Assembly: GCF_014201885.1 (NCBI RefSeq)
Contig: NZ_JACHFN010000006.1
Coordinates: forward strand, 176,530-240,529
Reading direction: 5' to 3'
Length of the DNA stretch: 64,000 bases
Origin: Deinococcus budaensis
Lineage (GTDB): Bacteria > Deinococcota > Deinococci > Deinococcales > Deinococcaceae
Shown: one piece after another, positions 52,570 through 62,463 of the stretch
How positions within the stretch are numbered: the first letter of the stretch is position 1
Layout: each line of letters begins with the position of its first letter
Notes under the pieces: generated by a model
The model's database searches: none
What the model saw: the letters and a program-made list of their open reading frames with translations, nothing else
Told to the model about the DNA's origin: nothing
Program-made: the position numbers and the translations under genes

Positions 52570-53481
52570 TCACGTGCCGTCAGCCCGGCGCAACTCCGGC
52601 GGCGGCGGCGCGTGCAGCTCCAGCCGCTCGCCGCTGCGGGGATGGATGAAGCTCAGCCGCTCGGCGTGCAGCCAGTAGCCCAGGTCGCCCGGCAACCCCG
52701 GCAGCTCGGGCCTTGGCCCGCCGCCCGGCACGTAGAGCGGGTCCCCGACCAGCGGATGTCCGACAGAAGCGAGGTGAATGCGAATCTGGTGGGGCCGCCC
52801 GGAATGAATGTCCACCTCGAAGAGGGTGCTGCCCTCCTCCGCCCGGCGCTCCAGCACCCGGGCCACGCTGCGCGACGCCTTGCCCGCCGCGCTCGCCGCG
52901 TACACGCGGCCCAGCCGGGGGTGCGGCACCGGGCCGATGGGCGCGGTGATGTCGTAGGCTTGCCCCTCCGCCAGCCCGGCAGAGAGCGCCCGGTACCGCT
53001 TCTCGACCGCCTGCGCCCGCCAGGCGCGCAGCAGCACCGACGCGGCCGGGGGCGTGCGCGCGAACAGCACCAGCCCCGAGGTCCCGCGCCCCAGGCGGTG
53101 CAGCGGCGTGGCTTCCGGAAAGTCGCGCCGCACGCAGGCCAGCAGCGTGTGGTCGAGAAAGCCCCCGCCCGGCAGGGTGGGCAGCCCCGACGGCTTGGCG
53201 ACCGCCAGCAGCTCGGCGTCGCGGTGCAGGACCTCGAAAGCCAGCGGCGCGTCCGGCTCGTGCCAGGGGGGACGCCGCCATTCGAGCGTCTGGCCGGGCC
53301 GCAGCACCTCGCCCCCATGCACGCCCAGGCCGTCCAGACGGACCTCGCCGCCCTCCAGCCGCGCCCGCCACTCGGCCTCGCCGGAATGGCGGTAGTGCCG
53401 CGTCAGGTACGCGAGGACGCTCAGGTCACGGGCGCGCGGTCCCAGCGTCTCGCGGTAGGTGTAACCGCCGTTGAGGGCCAT
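52570..53481 (-). CDS. RluA-like pseudouridine synthase with altered catalytic motif
   Basis: A 303-residue RluA-family protein. [16 protein letters not shown] and [20 protein letters not shown] are conserved family blocks. An S4-like segment precedes them. Motif II, normally HRLDxxTSG with the catalytic aspartate, reads [15 protein letters not shown] here, with Gly131 in its place. Either this subfamily uses a different residue or modification activity is lost. TAGGCT ends 6 nt before ATG 53481. No rRNA or tRNA target can be assigned. Confidence 0.85.
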   Translation of the reverse strand: MALNGGYTYRETLGPRARDLSVLAYLTRHYRHSGEAEWRARLEGGEVRLDGLGVHGGEVLRPGQTLEWRRPPWHEPDAPLAFEVLHRDAELLAVAKPSGLPTLPGGGFLDHTLLACVRRDFPEATPLHRLGRGTSGLVLFARTPPAASVLLRAWRAQAVEKRYRALSAGLAEGQAYDITAPIGPVPHPRLGRVYAASAAGKASRSVARVLERRAEEGSTLFEVDIHSGRPHQIRIHLASVGHPLVGDPLYVPGGGPRPELPGLPGDLGYWLHAERLSFIHPRSGERLELHAPPPPELRRADGT

Positions 53482-53612
53482 AGAGGCAGCCTAGCGGAGC
53501 CGGGCGCGCTTCCGGGAACCGGGACGCCGGGGGTGTCCTGAGGGCGGGGCGGGCGGGTGCCGGGCGCTCCTCACTGTGTCGGGCGGCCCGGCAACGCTCA
53601 TCGACGCGCCCG

Positions 53613-54146
53613 ATGCTGGGGCAGATGCTGCGCCGTCCCCTCCGTCTGCTGCTCGTGTTGCTCCTGATTGCCGGGGCCGCCTACCTGCTGTGGCCATACC
53701 TGGAACAGGCCCGCCGCTATTCGGCGCTGCTCGCGGCCCCCACACCGGCCGAGGGGAGCTTGCCCAATCCGCTGCCCGGCCAACGGTTCGTGGACACCTG
53801 GGGGGCTGCCCGCAGCGCGGGGCGCAGGCACGAAGGCGTGGACATCTTCGCCCCGCGCGGCACCCCGATTCGCGCCACCACGCCGGGCGTCGTGCTCAAC
53901 GTGGGCGAGAACCGTCTGGGCGGGCGCACGGTGATGATCCTCGGCCCCGGCGGACAGCGGCACTACTACGCGCACCTGGAACGCTACCGCGAGGACCTTC
54001 AAGAAGGCGACTGGGTTCAGGCGGGCGACGTGGTGGGGTACGTCGGGGACAGCGGCAACGCGCGGGGCACGCCGCCGCACCTGCACTACGGGATTTACAC
54101 GGGAGGCGGGGCGATCAATCCGTATCCGCTGCTGCAAGGGGAGTGA
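53613..54146 (+). CDS. M23-family (LytM) metallopeptidase, membrane anchored
   Basis: A 177-residue envelope protein. One N-terminal transmembrane helix ([18 protein letters not shown]) exports the catalytic domain. The LytM zinc site is [18 protein letters not shown] (HxxxD) and [10 protein letters not shown] (HxH), with YYAHLERY between. The fold cleaves glycyl or cross-bridge bonds in peptidoglycan, or serves as an amidase activator. Both ATG 53613 and 53625 are possible; the first is kept. Downstream genes run convergently. Confidence 0.88.
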   Translation: MLGQMLRRPLRLLLVLLLIAGAAYLLWPYLEQARRYSALLAAPTPAEGSLPNPLPGQRFVDTWGAARSAGRRHEGVDIFAPRGTPIRATTPGVVLNVGENRLGGRTVMILGPGGQRHYYAHLERYREDLQEGDWVQAGDVVGYVGDSGNARGTPPHLHYGIYTGGGAINPYPLLQGE

Positions 54147-54158
54147 AATGGGAAGGAA

Positions 54159-54470
54159 TTACAAGTCCACATGCTGGAAGCTTGTTGGGTAAGCGAGCAG
54201 GTATGAGCCTGTTGGGAAGTTGAGTGCTCTGACAATCGTGAGCACCTGGGCGATGACCCTTTGTGGCTCTTGCCTGACCTGCTCATCAATCTCAATGCTC
54301 AGTTCTACGACACCCATGCCCACTTGAGGGCCGGAGACATAGCCTATCGCCAGTCTTTCCAATGTCAGCTTTAAAGCGTCTTCAATCTCGTTCTGTTCAT
54401 TGACTCCAAAGTCATCTGCCAATGGAAATATAAGCTCAATAAAATCCACTTGGGATGCGTCCTCTTTCAT
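54159..54470 (-). CDS. Uncharacterised low-GC protein
   Basis: A 103-residue acidic protein without a recognised family ([55 protein letters not shown]). Counted lines have 38-57 percent GC, well below the neighbours, which suggests recent transfer. ATG 54470 overlaps the stop of a 47-residue ORF by ATGA, and the longer open frame is rejected because it runs through that ORF. Size and acidity recall small immunity-type proteins, but that is only an impression. Confidence 0.6.
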   Translation of the reverse strand: MKEDASQVDFIELIFPLADDFGVNEQNEIEDALKLTLERLAIGYVSGPQVGMGVVELSIEIDEQVRQEPQRVIAQVLTIVRALNFPTGSYLLAYPTSFQHVDL

Positions 54471-54610
54471 TCCATCCCTACTGCCAGCACCACACACTCG
54501 CGGCGGCTGACCGACAGCTCGGCGCAGAGCAGGCGCGGGTGTCCCCACAATGCCTCCCGCTCGGGATCGCCCGTGTGCGGCGAGAGGTTCAGAGGATGTG
54601 CGGAAGTCAT
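54467..54610 (-). CDS. 47-residue ORF between deaminase and low-GC gene
   Basis: ATG 54610 overlaps the deaminase stop (ATGA) and its TGA overlaps the next ATG (ATGA). The product reads MTSAHPLNLSPHTGDPEREA, then LLCAELSVSRRECVVLAVGM and a final E. Coupled starts on both sides support translation. It may be a complete small protein or the 5' remnant of a longer gene whose rest was replaced by the low-GC sequence, since GC falls sharply at its end. Confidence 0.45.
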   Translation of the reverse strand: MTSAHPLNLSPHTGDPEREALWGHPRLLCAELSVSRRECVVLAVGME

Positions 54611-55290
54611 GCGAGCACCGCCAGCGCCTCGTCCAACCCGGCCCCCAGGGCACGCAGGGTCCTGAGCGTGCCTGCCCGGTGCAGCCGCAGCGCCCGGTCG
54701 AAGTCCCCGGCGTGGACGGCGAAGGAGCGCATCACCGGAGTCTCCGGCGTGGTGCCCGAGTCCAGAAACCCCACCAGCGCCAGCCGCAGGGCCGCCGACT
54801 GCACAGCCTCAGGCGCCCGCCCCACCCGAATCTTCTTGCGGCTGACGTAAGGGTCGTCCGTGAGGAGGCGGGTGCAGCCCGCCCAGGGATCCGGCGCGGC
54901 GTACTCGACCGCCCGCAGGCCGCTCATGGCGATGGCCCCCGCGCACTGCGGGCAGGGCTGCACGGTGGTCAGCACGGTCCAGCCGTGCGCGTCCGGGCGC
55001 GGAACTTCCCGCAGGTCCAGCAGCGCGTTGATCTCCGCATGCGCGAGGTCATGGCCCGAGATCGCGCCGCCCTCCACCCCCCGCGCCTCGCCCAAGCGGT
55101 TGCGGCCCCGCGCGATCACCTCCCCGCCCGCGTCCACCACGACCGCTCCGATGGGGTAGGAGCCGCACAGGTAGGCGGTCCAGGCTTCATCGAGGGCGGC
55201 GGACCAGCCCGGGAAGGCGGCCAGCAAGGCGGGGTGCGTGGGGGTTCCCGCTGCCTGCCTCCCGCGCACCCCGCCCCCGTCGCCCTTCAC
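54607..55290 (-). CDS. Nucleoside/tRNA adenosine deaminase-like protein
   Basis: A 227-residue member of the cytidine/deoxycytidylate deaminase superfamily. DLAHAEINALLDLRE near residue 86 gives the zinc ligand His and catalytic Glu. TTVQPCPQCAGAIAMSGLRA supplies the PCxxC cysteines. A C-terminal extension of about 80 residues (DRALRLHRAGTLRTLRALGA) is unusual for TadA, so substrate is open. GTG 55290 overlaps the GGDEF stop by four bases. Operon order is GGDEF, deaminase, 47-residue ORF, low-GC ORF. Confidence 0.85.
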   Translation of the reverse strand: MKGDGGGVRGRQAAGTPTHPALLAAFPGWSAALDEAWTAYLCGSYPIGAVVVDAGGEVIARGRNRLGEARGVEGGAISGHDLAHAEINALLDLREVPRPDAHGWTVLTTVQPCPQCAGAIAMSGLRAVEYAAPDPWAGCTRLLTDDPYVSRKKIRVGRAPEAVQSAALRLALVGFLDSGTTPETPVMRSFAVHAGDFDRALRLHRAGTLRTLRALGAGLDEALAVLA

Positions 55291-55892
55291 AGCGCCCCCC
55301 GGTTCTTCTCGATCAATTCGTCGAGCGCCTCGCGCAGCAAGGACGCCTCGGTGCGGCCCAGCGCGCCCGAGAGCTTGGAGAGGCGTTCAAGCTGGCTCTT
55401 GGGGTAGTAGTTCGATTTCAGGACCATCTTGCTCTCCACATAGATGCAGGCCCGGCCCCGGCCCTCGCGTTTGGCGCGGACCATCGCCTCGTCGGCGGCG
55501 CGCTTGAGGTCGGCGTAGCCCTGCGCGTGGGCGGGGCGGGCCGCCAGGCCCACGCTGAGGCCCAGCGGACGCGGCCACTGCGGGTCGCGGTGAATCTGGA
55601 AATGCCGGATCACCTCGTCGAGCAGGATCAGCGCCGTCTCGGCCGCCGTCTCAGGCAAGATCGCCGCGTATTCGTCGCCGCCGATGCGCCCGATCAGGCT
55701 CCCGCCCGGCAGACTGCCCGACAGCAGCCGCTCGACGCCGCGCAGCACCCGGTCGCCCTCGGCGCGCCCCAGCGTGTCGTTCAGCAGCTTGAAATGGTCG
55801 AGGTCCAGCACCGCCAGCGTGAGCGGCGCTCCCCCCAGCCGCTCGAAAGCGTCCTCGAAGGCAGCAGGCGACAGGATGTCAGGTCGGGCCAT
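55287..55892 (-). CDS. GGDEF diguanylate cyclase fused to a ribbon-helix-helix-like tail
   Basis: A 201-residue protein. Residues 1-155 form a compact GGDEF domain: VLDLDHFKLLNDTLG with metal-binding Asp, and RIGGDEYAAILPE at 69-81 with an intact GGDEY signature. The inhibitory RxxD site five residues upstream is absent. Residues about 160-200 (MVLKSNYYPKSQLERLSKLS, GRTEASLLREALDELIEKN) strongly resemble a CopG/RHH DNA-binding fold. Cyclic di-GMP synthesis is thus predicted with dimerisation, and perhaps DNA binding, through the tail. AGGAGG precedes ATG 55892, and a good promoter lies upstream. Confidence 0.85.
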   Translation of the reverse strand: MARPDILSPAAFEDAFERLGGAPLTLAVLDLDHFKLLNDTLGRAEGDRVLRGVERLLSGSLPGGSLIGRIGGDEYAAILPETAAETALILLDEVIRHFQIHRDPQWPRPLGLSVGLAARPAHAQGYADLKRAADEAMVRAKREGRGRACIYVESKMVLKSNYYPKSQLERLSKLSGALGRTEASLLREALDELIEKNRGAL

Positions 55893-55944
55893 GGGGAATC
55901 CTCCTGAGAAAGGGCTGAAAAGTTTGTCGTATGTTTCTTCAATA

Positions 55945-55974
55945 TATATACGTCAGTCCTATGGCCTCAGGCAA
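55945..55974 (-). promoter_or_regulatory. Promoter of the GGDEF-deaminase operon
   Basis: On the minus strand TTGCCT (55969-55974) and TATATA (55945-55950) are 18 bp apart, in a locally AT-rich stretch. Confidence 0.6.
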
Positions 55975-56005
55975 GCCCCCCGGAAAGGTGCGTGCTGGTG
56001 GGCCT

Positions 56006-56022
56006 TGAGCGTCCTACGCTCA
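56006..56022. promoter_or_regulatory. Operator-like inverted repeat upstream of groES
   Basis: TGAGCG-TCCTA-CGCTCA is a perfect 6-bp repeat with a 5-bp spacer, ending 19 bp before the groES -35. It differs from the CIRCE element. Confidence 0.4.
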
Positions 56023-56041
56023 GATTGTTGGACTCCAGCAT

Positions 56042-56071
56042 TTGACATTTCTGGCCCGGTGAGACTAGGAT
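56042..56071 (+). promoter_or_regulatory. Promoter of groES-groL
   Basis: TTGACA (56042-56047) and TAGGAT (56066-56071) are 18 bp apart. The -35 is a full consensus. The transcript begins near 56079, with a near-perfect hairpin in its leader at about 56081-56116. Confidence 0.75.
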
Positions 56072-56080
56072 TCCGTCTGG

Positions 56081-56116
56081 AACGGCAAAAACCGCCGGGC
56101 AGTCCGGCGGGGGTTT
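56081..56116 (+). promoter_or_regulatory. Hairpin in the groES 5' leader
   Basis: GGCAAA..CCGCCGG and CCGGCGG..TTTGCC form a long stem with a small internal mismatch and a 5-nt loop (GCAGT). It lies between the promoter and the AGGAGG of groES and may stabilise the mRNA or sense temperature. Confidence 0.4.
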
Positions 56117-56149
56117 GCCCCACGACTTCACTTCACAGGAGGGACACCC

Positions 56150-56437
56150 ATGCTGAAACCTTTGGGCGACCGCGTTCTCGTTGAGATCATCGAAGAAACC
56201 GAGCAGAAGACCGCCGGGGGCCTGTACGTGCCCGACACCGCCAAGGAAAAGAGCCAGCGCGGCAAGGTCATCGCCGTCGGCAGCGGCAAGATGCTCGACA
56301 ACGGCACGCGCGTCGCGCTGGATGTCAACACCGGTGACACCGTGTACTTCGCCAAGTACGGCGGCACCGAAGTGAGCCTCGAAGGCAAGAACTACTCGAT
56401 TCTCAGCGAGCGCGACATTCTCGCCATCGTCGAGTAA
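56150..56437 (+). CDS. groES: Co-chaperonin GroES
   Basis: A 95-residue lid protein of the chaperonin. [20 protein letters not shown] is the canonical start, [20 protein letters not shown] contains the mobile loop that contacts GroEL, and [12 protein letters not shown] the typical end. AGGAGG lies 8 bases before the ATG. groL follows after 86 bp on the same strand. Confidence 0.98.
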   Translation: MLKPLGDRVLVEIIEETEQKTAGGLYVPDTAKEKSQRGKVIAVGSGKMLDNGTRVALDVNTGDTVYFAKYGGTEVSLEGKNYSILSERDILAIVE

Positions 56438-56511
56438 GACCCCCCGGGAGAGGCCCCCGCGCCTCCCTCACCGGGTCAGACCTTCTCCCCCCTTTTTCTC
56501 TGCACGCTTAA

Positions 56512-58167
<1,656 letters not shown>

Positions 58168-58182
58168 CCAAGAGCAGGCACT

Positions 58183-58289
58183 CCTGCGTTGTAAGCGGCA
58201 AGAAAGGCGAGGGGCCGCCCCCGAGCCTGAGGCCACCACAACGCAGGACAGGAAAGGAGGCCGGGGCATAATGCTCCGGCCTTCTTCTT
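58183..58289 (+). terminator. Structured 3' end of groES-groL with terminator
   Basis: The terminator is GGCCGGGGCAT/ATGCTCCGGCC (58259-58281), followed by TTCTTCTT. Upstream, CCTGCGTTGT (58183-58192) pairs perfectly with ACAACGCAGG (58238-58247) around a 45-nt GC-rich interior. Confidence 0.75.
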
Positions 58290-58311
58290 GCCGTCGGCTA
58301 GGATCGGGAGC

Positions 58312-58842
58312 GTGCCTTCTCCCGACCTTTACGTCTTCTCCGGTCTACCCGGAACCGGCAAAAGCAGTCTGGCCCGGCGGCTCGCTCAATATCGGCGGGC
58401 CGCTTACTTGCGGGTGGACACGGTGGAGGCGGCGCTGCTGAACGCCGGGCACCGTGAAGTCACTGTGGAGGGGTACGCCGTGGAATATGCGCTGGCAGAA
58501 GACAATCTGCTGTTGGGACTGAACGTGGTTGCGGACTGCGTGAATCCGCTGGCGCTCACGCGTAAGGCATGGGCTGAGGTGGCGCGGCAGGCTGGAAGCA
58601 GGCTCGTCAATATTGAGGTCGTCTGTTCGGACGTAGAGGAGCATCGGCGGCGGGTGGACGCCCGGTGGGAGGAGGACGGCCAACATCTGCCAAAGTGGTC
58701 GCCCCCCGACTGGGACGGGGTTCAGGAGTCTGTGTGGAAGTACGAAGTTTGGATGACGCCTAGGCTGGTGCTCGATACGGCACACGGGACACCCCAGGAA
58801 AACTTTGCAGCGTTGCTGAACCTGCTCGGTGAGCAGGGCTGA
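58312..58842 (+). CDS. P-loop kinase of the AAA_33/zeta-toxin-like family
   Basis: A 176-residue ATPase. [20 protein letters not shown] is the Walker A motif. [14 protein letters not shown] and [19 protein letters not shown] resemble small-molecule or nucleic acid kinases. The substrate is unknown. TAGGAT ends 7 nt before GTG 58312, indicating leaderless initiation; the -10 box lies right after the groL terminator. The stop overlaps the next kinase ATG by one base. Confidence 0.8.
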   Translation: MPSPDLYVFSGLPGTGKSSLARRLAQYRRAAYLRVDTVEAALLNAGHREVTVEGYAVEYALAEDNLLLGLNVVADCVNPLALTRKAWAEVARQAGSRLVNIEVVCSDVEEHRRRVDARWEEDGQHLPKWSPPDWDGVQESVWKYEVWMTPRLVLDTAHGTPQENFAALLNLLGEQG

Positions 58843-59369
58843 TGCCTCCCACCCTCCTCCTCGTCTCCGGCCTGCCCGCTTCCGGCAAAACCCACCTCGG
58901 CTCACGGCTGGCGCGGGAGCTGGGGTGGCCCTTTGTGAGCAAGGACGAGTACAAGCAGGTGTTGCACAGCCACCTGCCGGAACTGACGCGCGCCCAGGCT
59001 GGGCCGCTGAGTTTCGAGCTGATGTACCACGTCGCCGGGGTGGTGCTGGCAGCGGGCGGCGACGTGGTGCTGGAGACGCACTTTTACCGGGGCGTCAGCG
59101 AACCGAAGATTGAAGGGCTGGCGCAGGCGCACGGCGCGGGCGTGGTCCAGCTCTTCTGCGAGGCTTCCCTGGACGAACTGCGACAGCGGCACGCCGCGCG
59201 GGTGGCCTCGGGTGCCCGGCCCCACATCGACCTCCCCTTCGACCACGCCGAGCTGCCGCACAACGCCTGCTGGACGCCGCTCGCGCTGGCGGCTCCGCTG
59301 CGCCGGGTGGACACGATCCAGCCCCAGGACACCGCCGACCTCGTGCACTGGATACGCCAACAGGGCTGA
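58842..59369 (+). CDS. P-loop kinase, second of a tandem pair
   Basis: A 175-residue protein with Walker A LLLVSGLPASGKTHLGSRLA and a catalytic-like KDEYKQVLHSHLPEL segment. VVLETHFYRGVSEPKIEGLA and LFCEASLDELRQRHAARV match AAA_33 kinases. It is diverged from its upstream neighbour but shares length and domain plan, which suggests an old tandem duplication. TGATG couples the two. Phosphotransfer to sugars, antibiotics or RNA ends is possible; none is demonstrable. Confidence 0.8.
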   Translation: MPPTLLLVSGLPASGKTHLGSRLARELGWPFVSKDEYKQVLHSHLPELTRAQAGPLSFELMYHVAGVVLAAGGDVVLETHFYRGVSEPKIEGLAQAHGAGVVQLFCEASLDELRQRHAARVASGARPHIDLPFDHAELPHNACWTPLALAAPLRRVDTIQPQDTADLVHWIRQQG

Positions 59370-59437
59370 GGGGAAGGCTTGCCCGGAACCCTCCCCTCTT
59401 CGGCTGGCGGCTGACCGCCGGAAGCTGGCGACTTCTC

Positions 59438-60682
59438 TTACGCCCCGTACTTCTGCAACTTCAGCGCGTTCGCCATCAGCAGCGGCATGATCTCGGTGCC
59501 GCGCCGGAGGCCCAGGCTGCCTCTTTGCGCCTCCTCCTCGGTGTAGCGGGCGGCCAGATCCTTGCGGCCATACCGGCTCTGAATCAGCAGCGGGACCGGG
59601 TGCCAGGAATGGCTGGCGAGCTTGCTGGGTGTGGAGTGGTCGCCCACGATGCACAGCACGTCGGGGTTCAGGGCGCGCAGCCGGGGCAGCAGGGCGTCGA
59701 ACAGCTCGACTTTCTTCACCTTGGCGGCAAAGTCGCCGTCCTCGCCGGTCGAGTCGGTCTTCTTGATGTGGAAGTAGAAGAAGTCGTAGTTCTCCCAGTG
59801 CTCGGTGAGTGCGGCGACCTTGCCCTCCAGCGCGTCCTCCTCGCCCTCGACCGGCAGCACCTCCATCCCGACGAGGCTGGCGAGGCCCTTGTACATCGGG
59901 TAAGACGCGATGCAGGCGGCCCGCAGCCCGTAGATGTCCGCGAAGGACGGGAAGTGCGGCACGTCGCTGTAGCCCCGGAACAGCACCCCGTTGACCTGGG
60001 GTTCTTCCGCCAGCGCGGCCTCGGCGCGGGCCACAAAGGCGTTGACCAGCTCGGCGGTGCGGGCGCTGGTGGGGTCGCTCGCCTCGGCGGTGAGGGGAGG
60101 CACGCCGGTCACCTGGGGGTCCACGTCGCTGATGTTGGCGCCCAGACCCTGCCCGGCCTCGTCCACGCCGCCCGAGCGGAAGACGACCACGAAGCGGTGC
60201 TCGGACTCGGTGTAGATCTCGACCGGGGTGCCCAGAATCTCGGGAATGGCGGCGCGCAGCTTGGCAACCACTTCCACGTTCTTCTCGTCGCTGGGGCGCC
60301 CGGCGCGGCGGTCCACGATCACCCGGCCTGCCCCCAGCGAGGCGAAGTTGCCGCGCACGGCCACGTCCCCGGCGCCCAGCCGCACGCCGATGCCCACCGC
60401 CGAGAGCGCCCCGCGCCCCACGACGTACTTCAATGGATCGTAGCCGAAGAGGCTGAGGTGCCCCGGTCCGCTGCCCGGCGTGATCCCCGCGCCCACAAGT
60501 TCGGCCAACCCCAGCTGCGACTCCTGGGCCAGCGCGTCGAGGTGGGGCGTCTGCGCGCTGGCCAGCTCGGTCTCGCCGTTGACCGTGAGGGGCAGGCCGC
60601 CCACCCCGTCGAGCACGACCATCAGGATCTTGCTGTCCGTCTTCTTGGCGAGGGGGCGGATGGTGTCGATCAGGTCGCTCAT
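59438..60682 (-). CDS. apgM: 2,3-bisphosphoglycerate-independent phosphoglycerate mutase, archaeal type
   Basis: A 414-residue metalloenzyme interconverting 3- and 2-phosphoglycerate in glycolysis. [20 protein letters not shown] is the metal-binding start, and [20 protein letters not shown] holds the phosphorylated-residue loop of the apgM family. [40 protein letters not shown] and LNPDVL complete the metal site. The start is ATG 60682, 7 nt after TACAGT. The long N-terminal extension of the frame is rejected. Confidence 0.94.
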   Translation of the reverse strand: MSDLIDTIRPLAKKTDSKILMVVLDGVGGLPLTVNGETELASAQTPHLDALAQESQLGLAELVGAGITPGSGPGHLSLFGYDPLKYVVGRGALSAVGIGVRLGAGDVAVRGNFASLGAGRVIVDRRAGRPSDEKNVEVVAKLRAAIPEILGTPVEIYTESEHRFVVVFRSGGVDEAGQGLGANISDVDPQVTGVPPLTAEASDPTSARTAELVNAFVARAEAALAEEPQVNGVLFRGYSDVPHFPSFADIYGLRAACIASYPMYKGLASLVGMEVLPVEGEEDALEGKVAALTEHWENYDFFYFHIKKTDSTGEDGDFAAKVKKVELFDALLPRLRALNPDVLCIVGDHSTPSKLASHSWHPVPLLIQSRYGRKDLAARYTEEEAQRGSLGLRRGTEIMPLLMANALKLQKYGA

Positions 60683-60748
60683 AAGCCCTACTGTACCCGC
60701 CACACCAAGCCGGGGGGGGGCCGGGGTCGGGCCGGGGGGAAGCGCAGG

Positions 60749-60780
60749 ACCGGGCCGCCCCACACTGGAGGCGGCCCGGT
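60749..60780. terminator. Hairpin after the TerC-family gene
   Basis: ACCGGGCCGCC (60749-60759) is perfectly complementary to GGCGGCCCGGT (60770-60780). It lies 22 bp after the TerC stop codon; there is no T-run. Confidence 0.5.
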
Positions 60781-60802
60781 CAGGCAGAGCAGGGAGCGGG
60801 TC

Positions 60803-61627
60803 TCAGCGCCCGTCCACCCGGCCGTCGGCGGCGTCGGCCACGACCTCGTCCATGCGGCGCACGACCTGTTCGGCCCGGACCTCGGCGCGGGCCTCGCTCA
60901 TGGCGGGCCGGCGGGTGGCCAGGAACGAGCCGATCACCGCGATGGCGGCCATCACGCCCCAGAACAGCGGGGTGGGCATGTGGAAGGTGGGCACCGCCGG
61001 AAAGACCTCGTGCGCGGCTTCCAGCGTCTCGATGCCCAGCTTGACGGCGATCCAGGCGACCAGCGCGTAGGCCACGTTGTCGAAGGCGGGGTAGCGGTTG
61101 AGCAGCCGCAGGAAGACGGTCGCCGCGATCCGCATCAGGATCAAGCCGATGATGCCGCCGATCACCACGATGGTGAGGCCCTGCTCGCGCGGCATGTCCC
61201 GGGGAATCAAGGCCACGCCCGCCAGGATGGAGTCCACGCTAAAGGCCAGGTCGGTGAGGTTGAGCAGCACCACGGTCGCCCAGAAGCCGCGTCCCTTGGC
61301 GTTCGCGGCAGCTTCGTCCTCGCTGTGGCCCTTTTTCAGGAAGTGGCTGATCGCCAGGTAGGCGAGATAGAGGGCGCCGAAGGCCCGCAGCCACCAGTAC
61401 TCCAGCACGTAGGAGGCCAGCAGCACGCCCAGAATCCGCAGCACGACCGCGCCGCCGATGCCGTAGGCCAGCGCCTTGCGCTGAAGGTCTCCGGCGAGGT
61501 GCCGCACCATCACCGCCAGGACCAGGGCGTTGTCTGCCGAGAGCAGGCCCTCCAGCAGGACCAGGGTGCCGAGAATCGCCCAGGTCTCGGCATTCAGGGG
61601 GGGCATTTCGAGGTTGAACATAAACAT
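60803..61627 (-). CDS. TerC-family integral membrane protein
   Basis: A 274-residue protein with seven or more transmembrane helices. LLEGLLSADNALVLAVMV and LTDLAFSVDSILAGVALIP are the two conserved acidic motifs (SADN, SVDS) of TerC, implicated in metal (manganese) export or tellurite resistance. The last 30 residues are a charged cytoplasmic tail. TAGACT ends 3 nt before ATG 61627 and 9 nt before the in-frame ATG 61621. The second may be the true start. Confidence 0.9.
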   Translation of the reverse strand: MFMFNLEMPPLNAETWAILGTLVLLEGLLSADNALVLAVMVRHLAGDLQRKALAYGIGGAVVLRILGVLLASYVLEYWWLRAFGALYLAYLAISHFLKKGHSEDEAAANAKGRGFWATVVLLNLTDLAFSVDSILAGVALIPRDMPREQGLTIVVIGGIIGLILMRIAATVFLRLLNRYPAFDNVAYALVAWIAVKLGIETLEAAHEVFPAVPTFHMPTPLFWGVMAAIAVIGSFLATRRPAMSEARAEVRAEQVVRRMDEVVADAADGRVDGR

Positions 61628-61681
61628 GGCAGTCTAGCCGCCCGGTGGGGGGAAAAAGTGGGCGGCGCCCCCGCGCCCCGC

Positions 61682-62347
61682 CTAGCGCACAATCTGCCCG
61701 GCCCCGTCCAGCGCCGGGTAGTCTTCCCCGCGCTCGCGGTAGCCCGGCGCCAGGTCGGGATAGCCCCACTCGAAGGCGAGGCGGGCCAGGTCGGCCTCCT
61801 CCAGTTGCGGCGCGTCGTACAGCCCGGCGGCGAGGCGCTGGCGCTGGGCCTCGAAGAGGATGGTCGCGGCGGCCACCGACACGTTGAGGCTCTGGACCAT
61901 GCCCAACATGGGAATCACGATGTTGGCGTCGGCGGCCCCGGCGGCCTCGTCGGACACGCCCCACTTCTCGGCGCCCAGCAGGACGCAGGTGGGCCGGGTG
62001 TAGTCGGGGTCGCGGTAGTCCACGCTGCGCTGCGAGAGGTGGGTGGCGAGCACCTGAAAGCCGTGGCCCTGAAGCGCGCGCACCGCGCCGAGCGTGTCGG
62101 CGTGCGCCCGCACCGGCACCCACTTGTGCGCGCTGCCGGAAGTCGCCCCGTAGGTCTGGCCCTCGAAGGTGGCGAGCGGCCCGCCCCGCGGCGCGACCGC
62201 GTGCGCTTCGAGCACCCCCACCGCGTCGCAGGTCCGCACGATGGCGCTGAGGTTGTGGGGCTTGTTGACCTCGTCCATCAGCACGGTCAAGGTGGGCTGG
62301 CGCCTGCGGAGCACCCGCAGAATCTTCTGGTACCGTTCGGGCGTCAT
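61682..62347 (-). CDS. trmH: tRNA (guanosine(18)-2'-O)-methyltransferase
   Basis: A 221-residue SPOUT methyltransferase. Motif 1 is [18 protein letters not shown], motif 2 [13 protein letters not shown] and motif 3 [40 protein letters not shown] and the C-terminal extension match TrmH rather than RlmB. It uses SAM to methylate the 2'-OH of G18 in the tRNA D loop. TACCCT ends 8 nt before the ATG. Confidence 0.92.
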   Translation of the reverse strand: MTPERYQKILRVLRRRQPTLTVLMDEVNKPHNLSAIVRTCDAVGVLEAHAVAPRGGPLATFEGQTYGATSGSAHKWVPVRAHADTLGAVRALQGHGFQVLATHLSQRSVDYRDPDYTRPTCVLLGAEKWGVSDEAAGAADANIVIPMLGMVQSLNVSVAAATILFEAQRQRLAAGLYDAPQLEEADLARLAFEWGYPDLAPGYRERGEDYPALDGAGQIVR

Positions 62348-62463
62348 CGGGAGGCAGGGTAGCGCACCCGGCCCCGGTCCTGATCTGGCACGCTCAAGCG
62401 GCCCTCAACCCCGGAGCCGGCGGGCCTCAGCCCCCGTCAGCTTGGGCGTGTTAGCACTGAAGG

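Noticed and set aside
55975..56149. CIRCE element before groES
   Set aside because: TTAGCACTC-N9-GAGTGCTAA or a close variant is not present.
58312..59369. Zeta-type toxin-antitoxin system
   Set aside because: Two kinases occur together but no epsilon-like or other small antitoxin ORF is found beside them.
59525..62362. 945-codon plus-strand frame over apgM, TerC and trmH
   Set aside because: Runs antisense through three firmly identified genes; composition is typical of a shadow frame.
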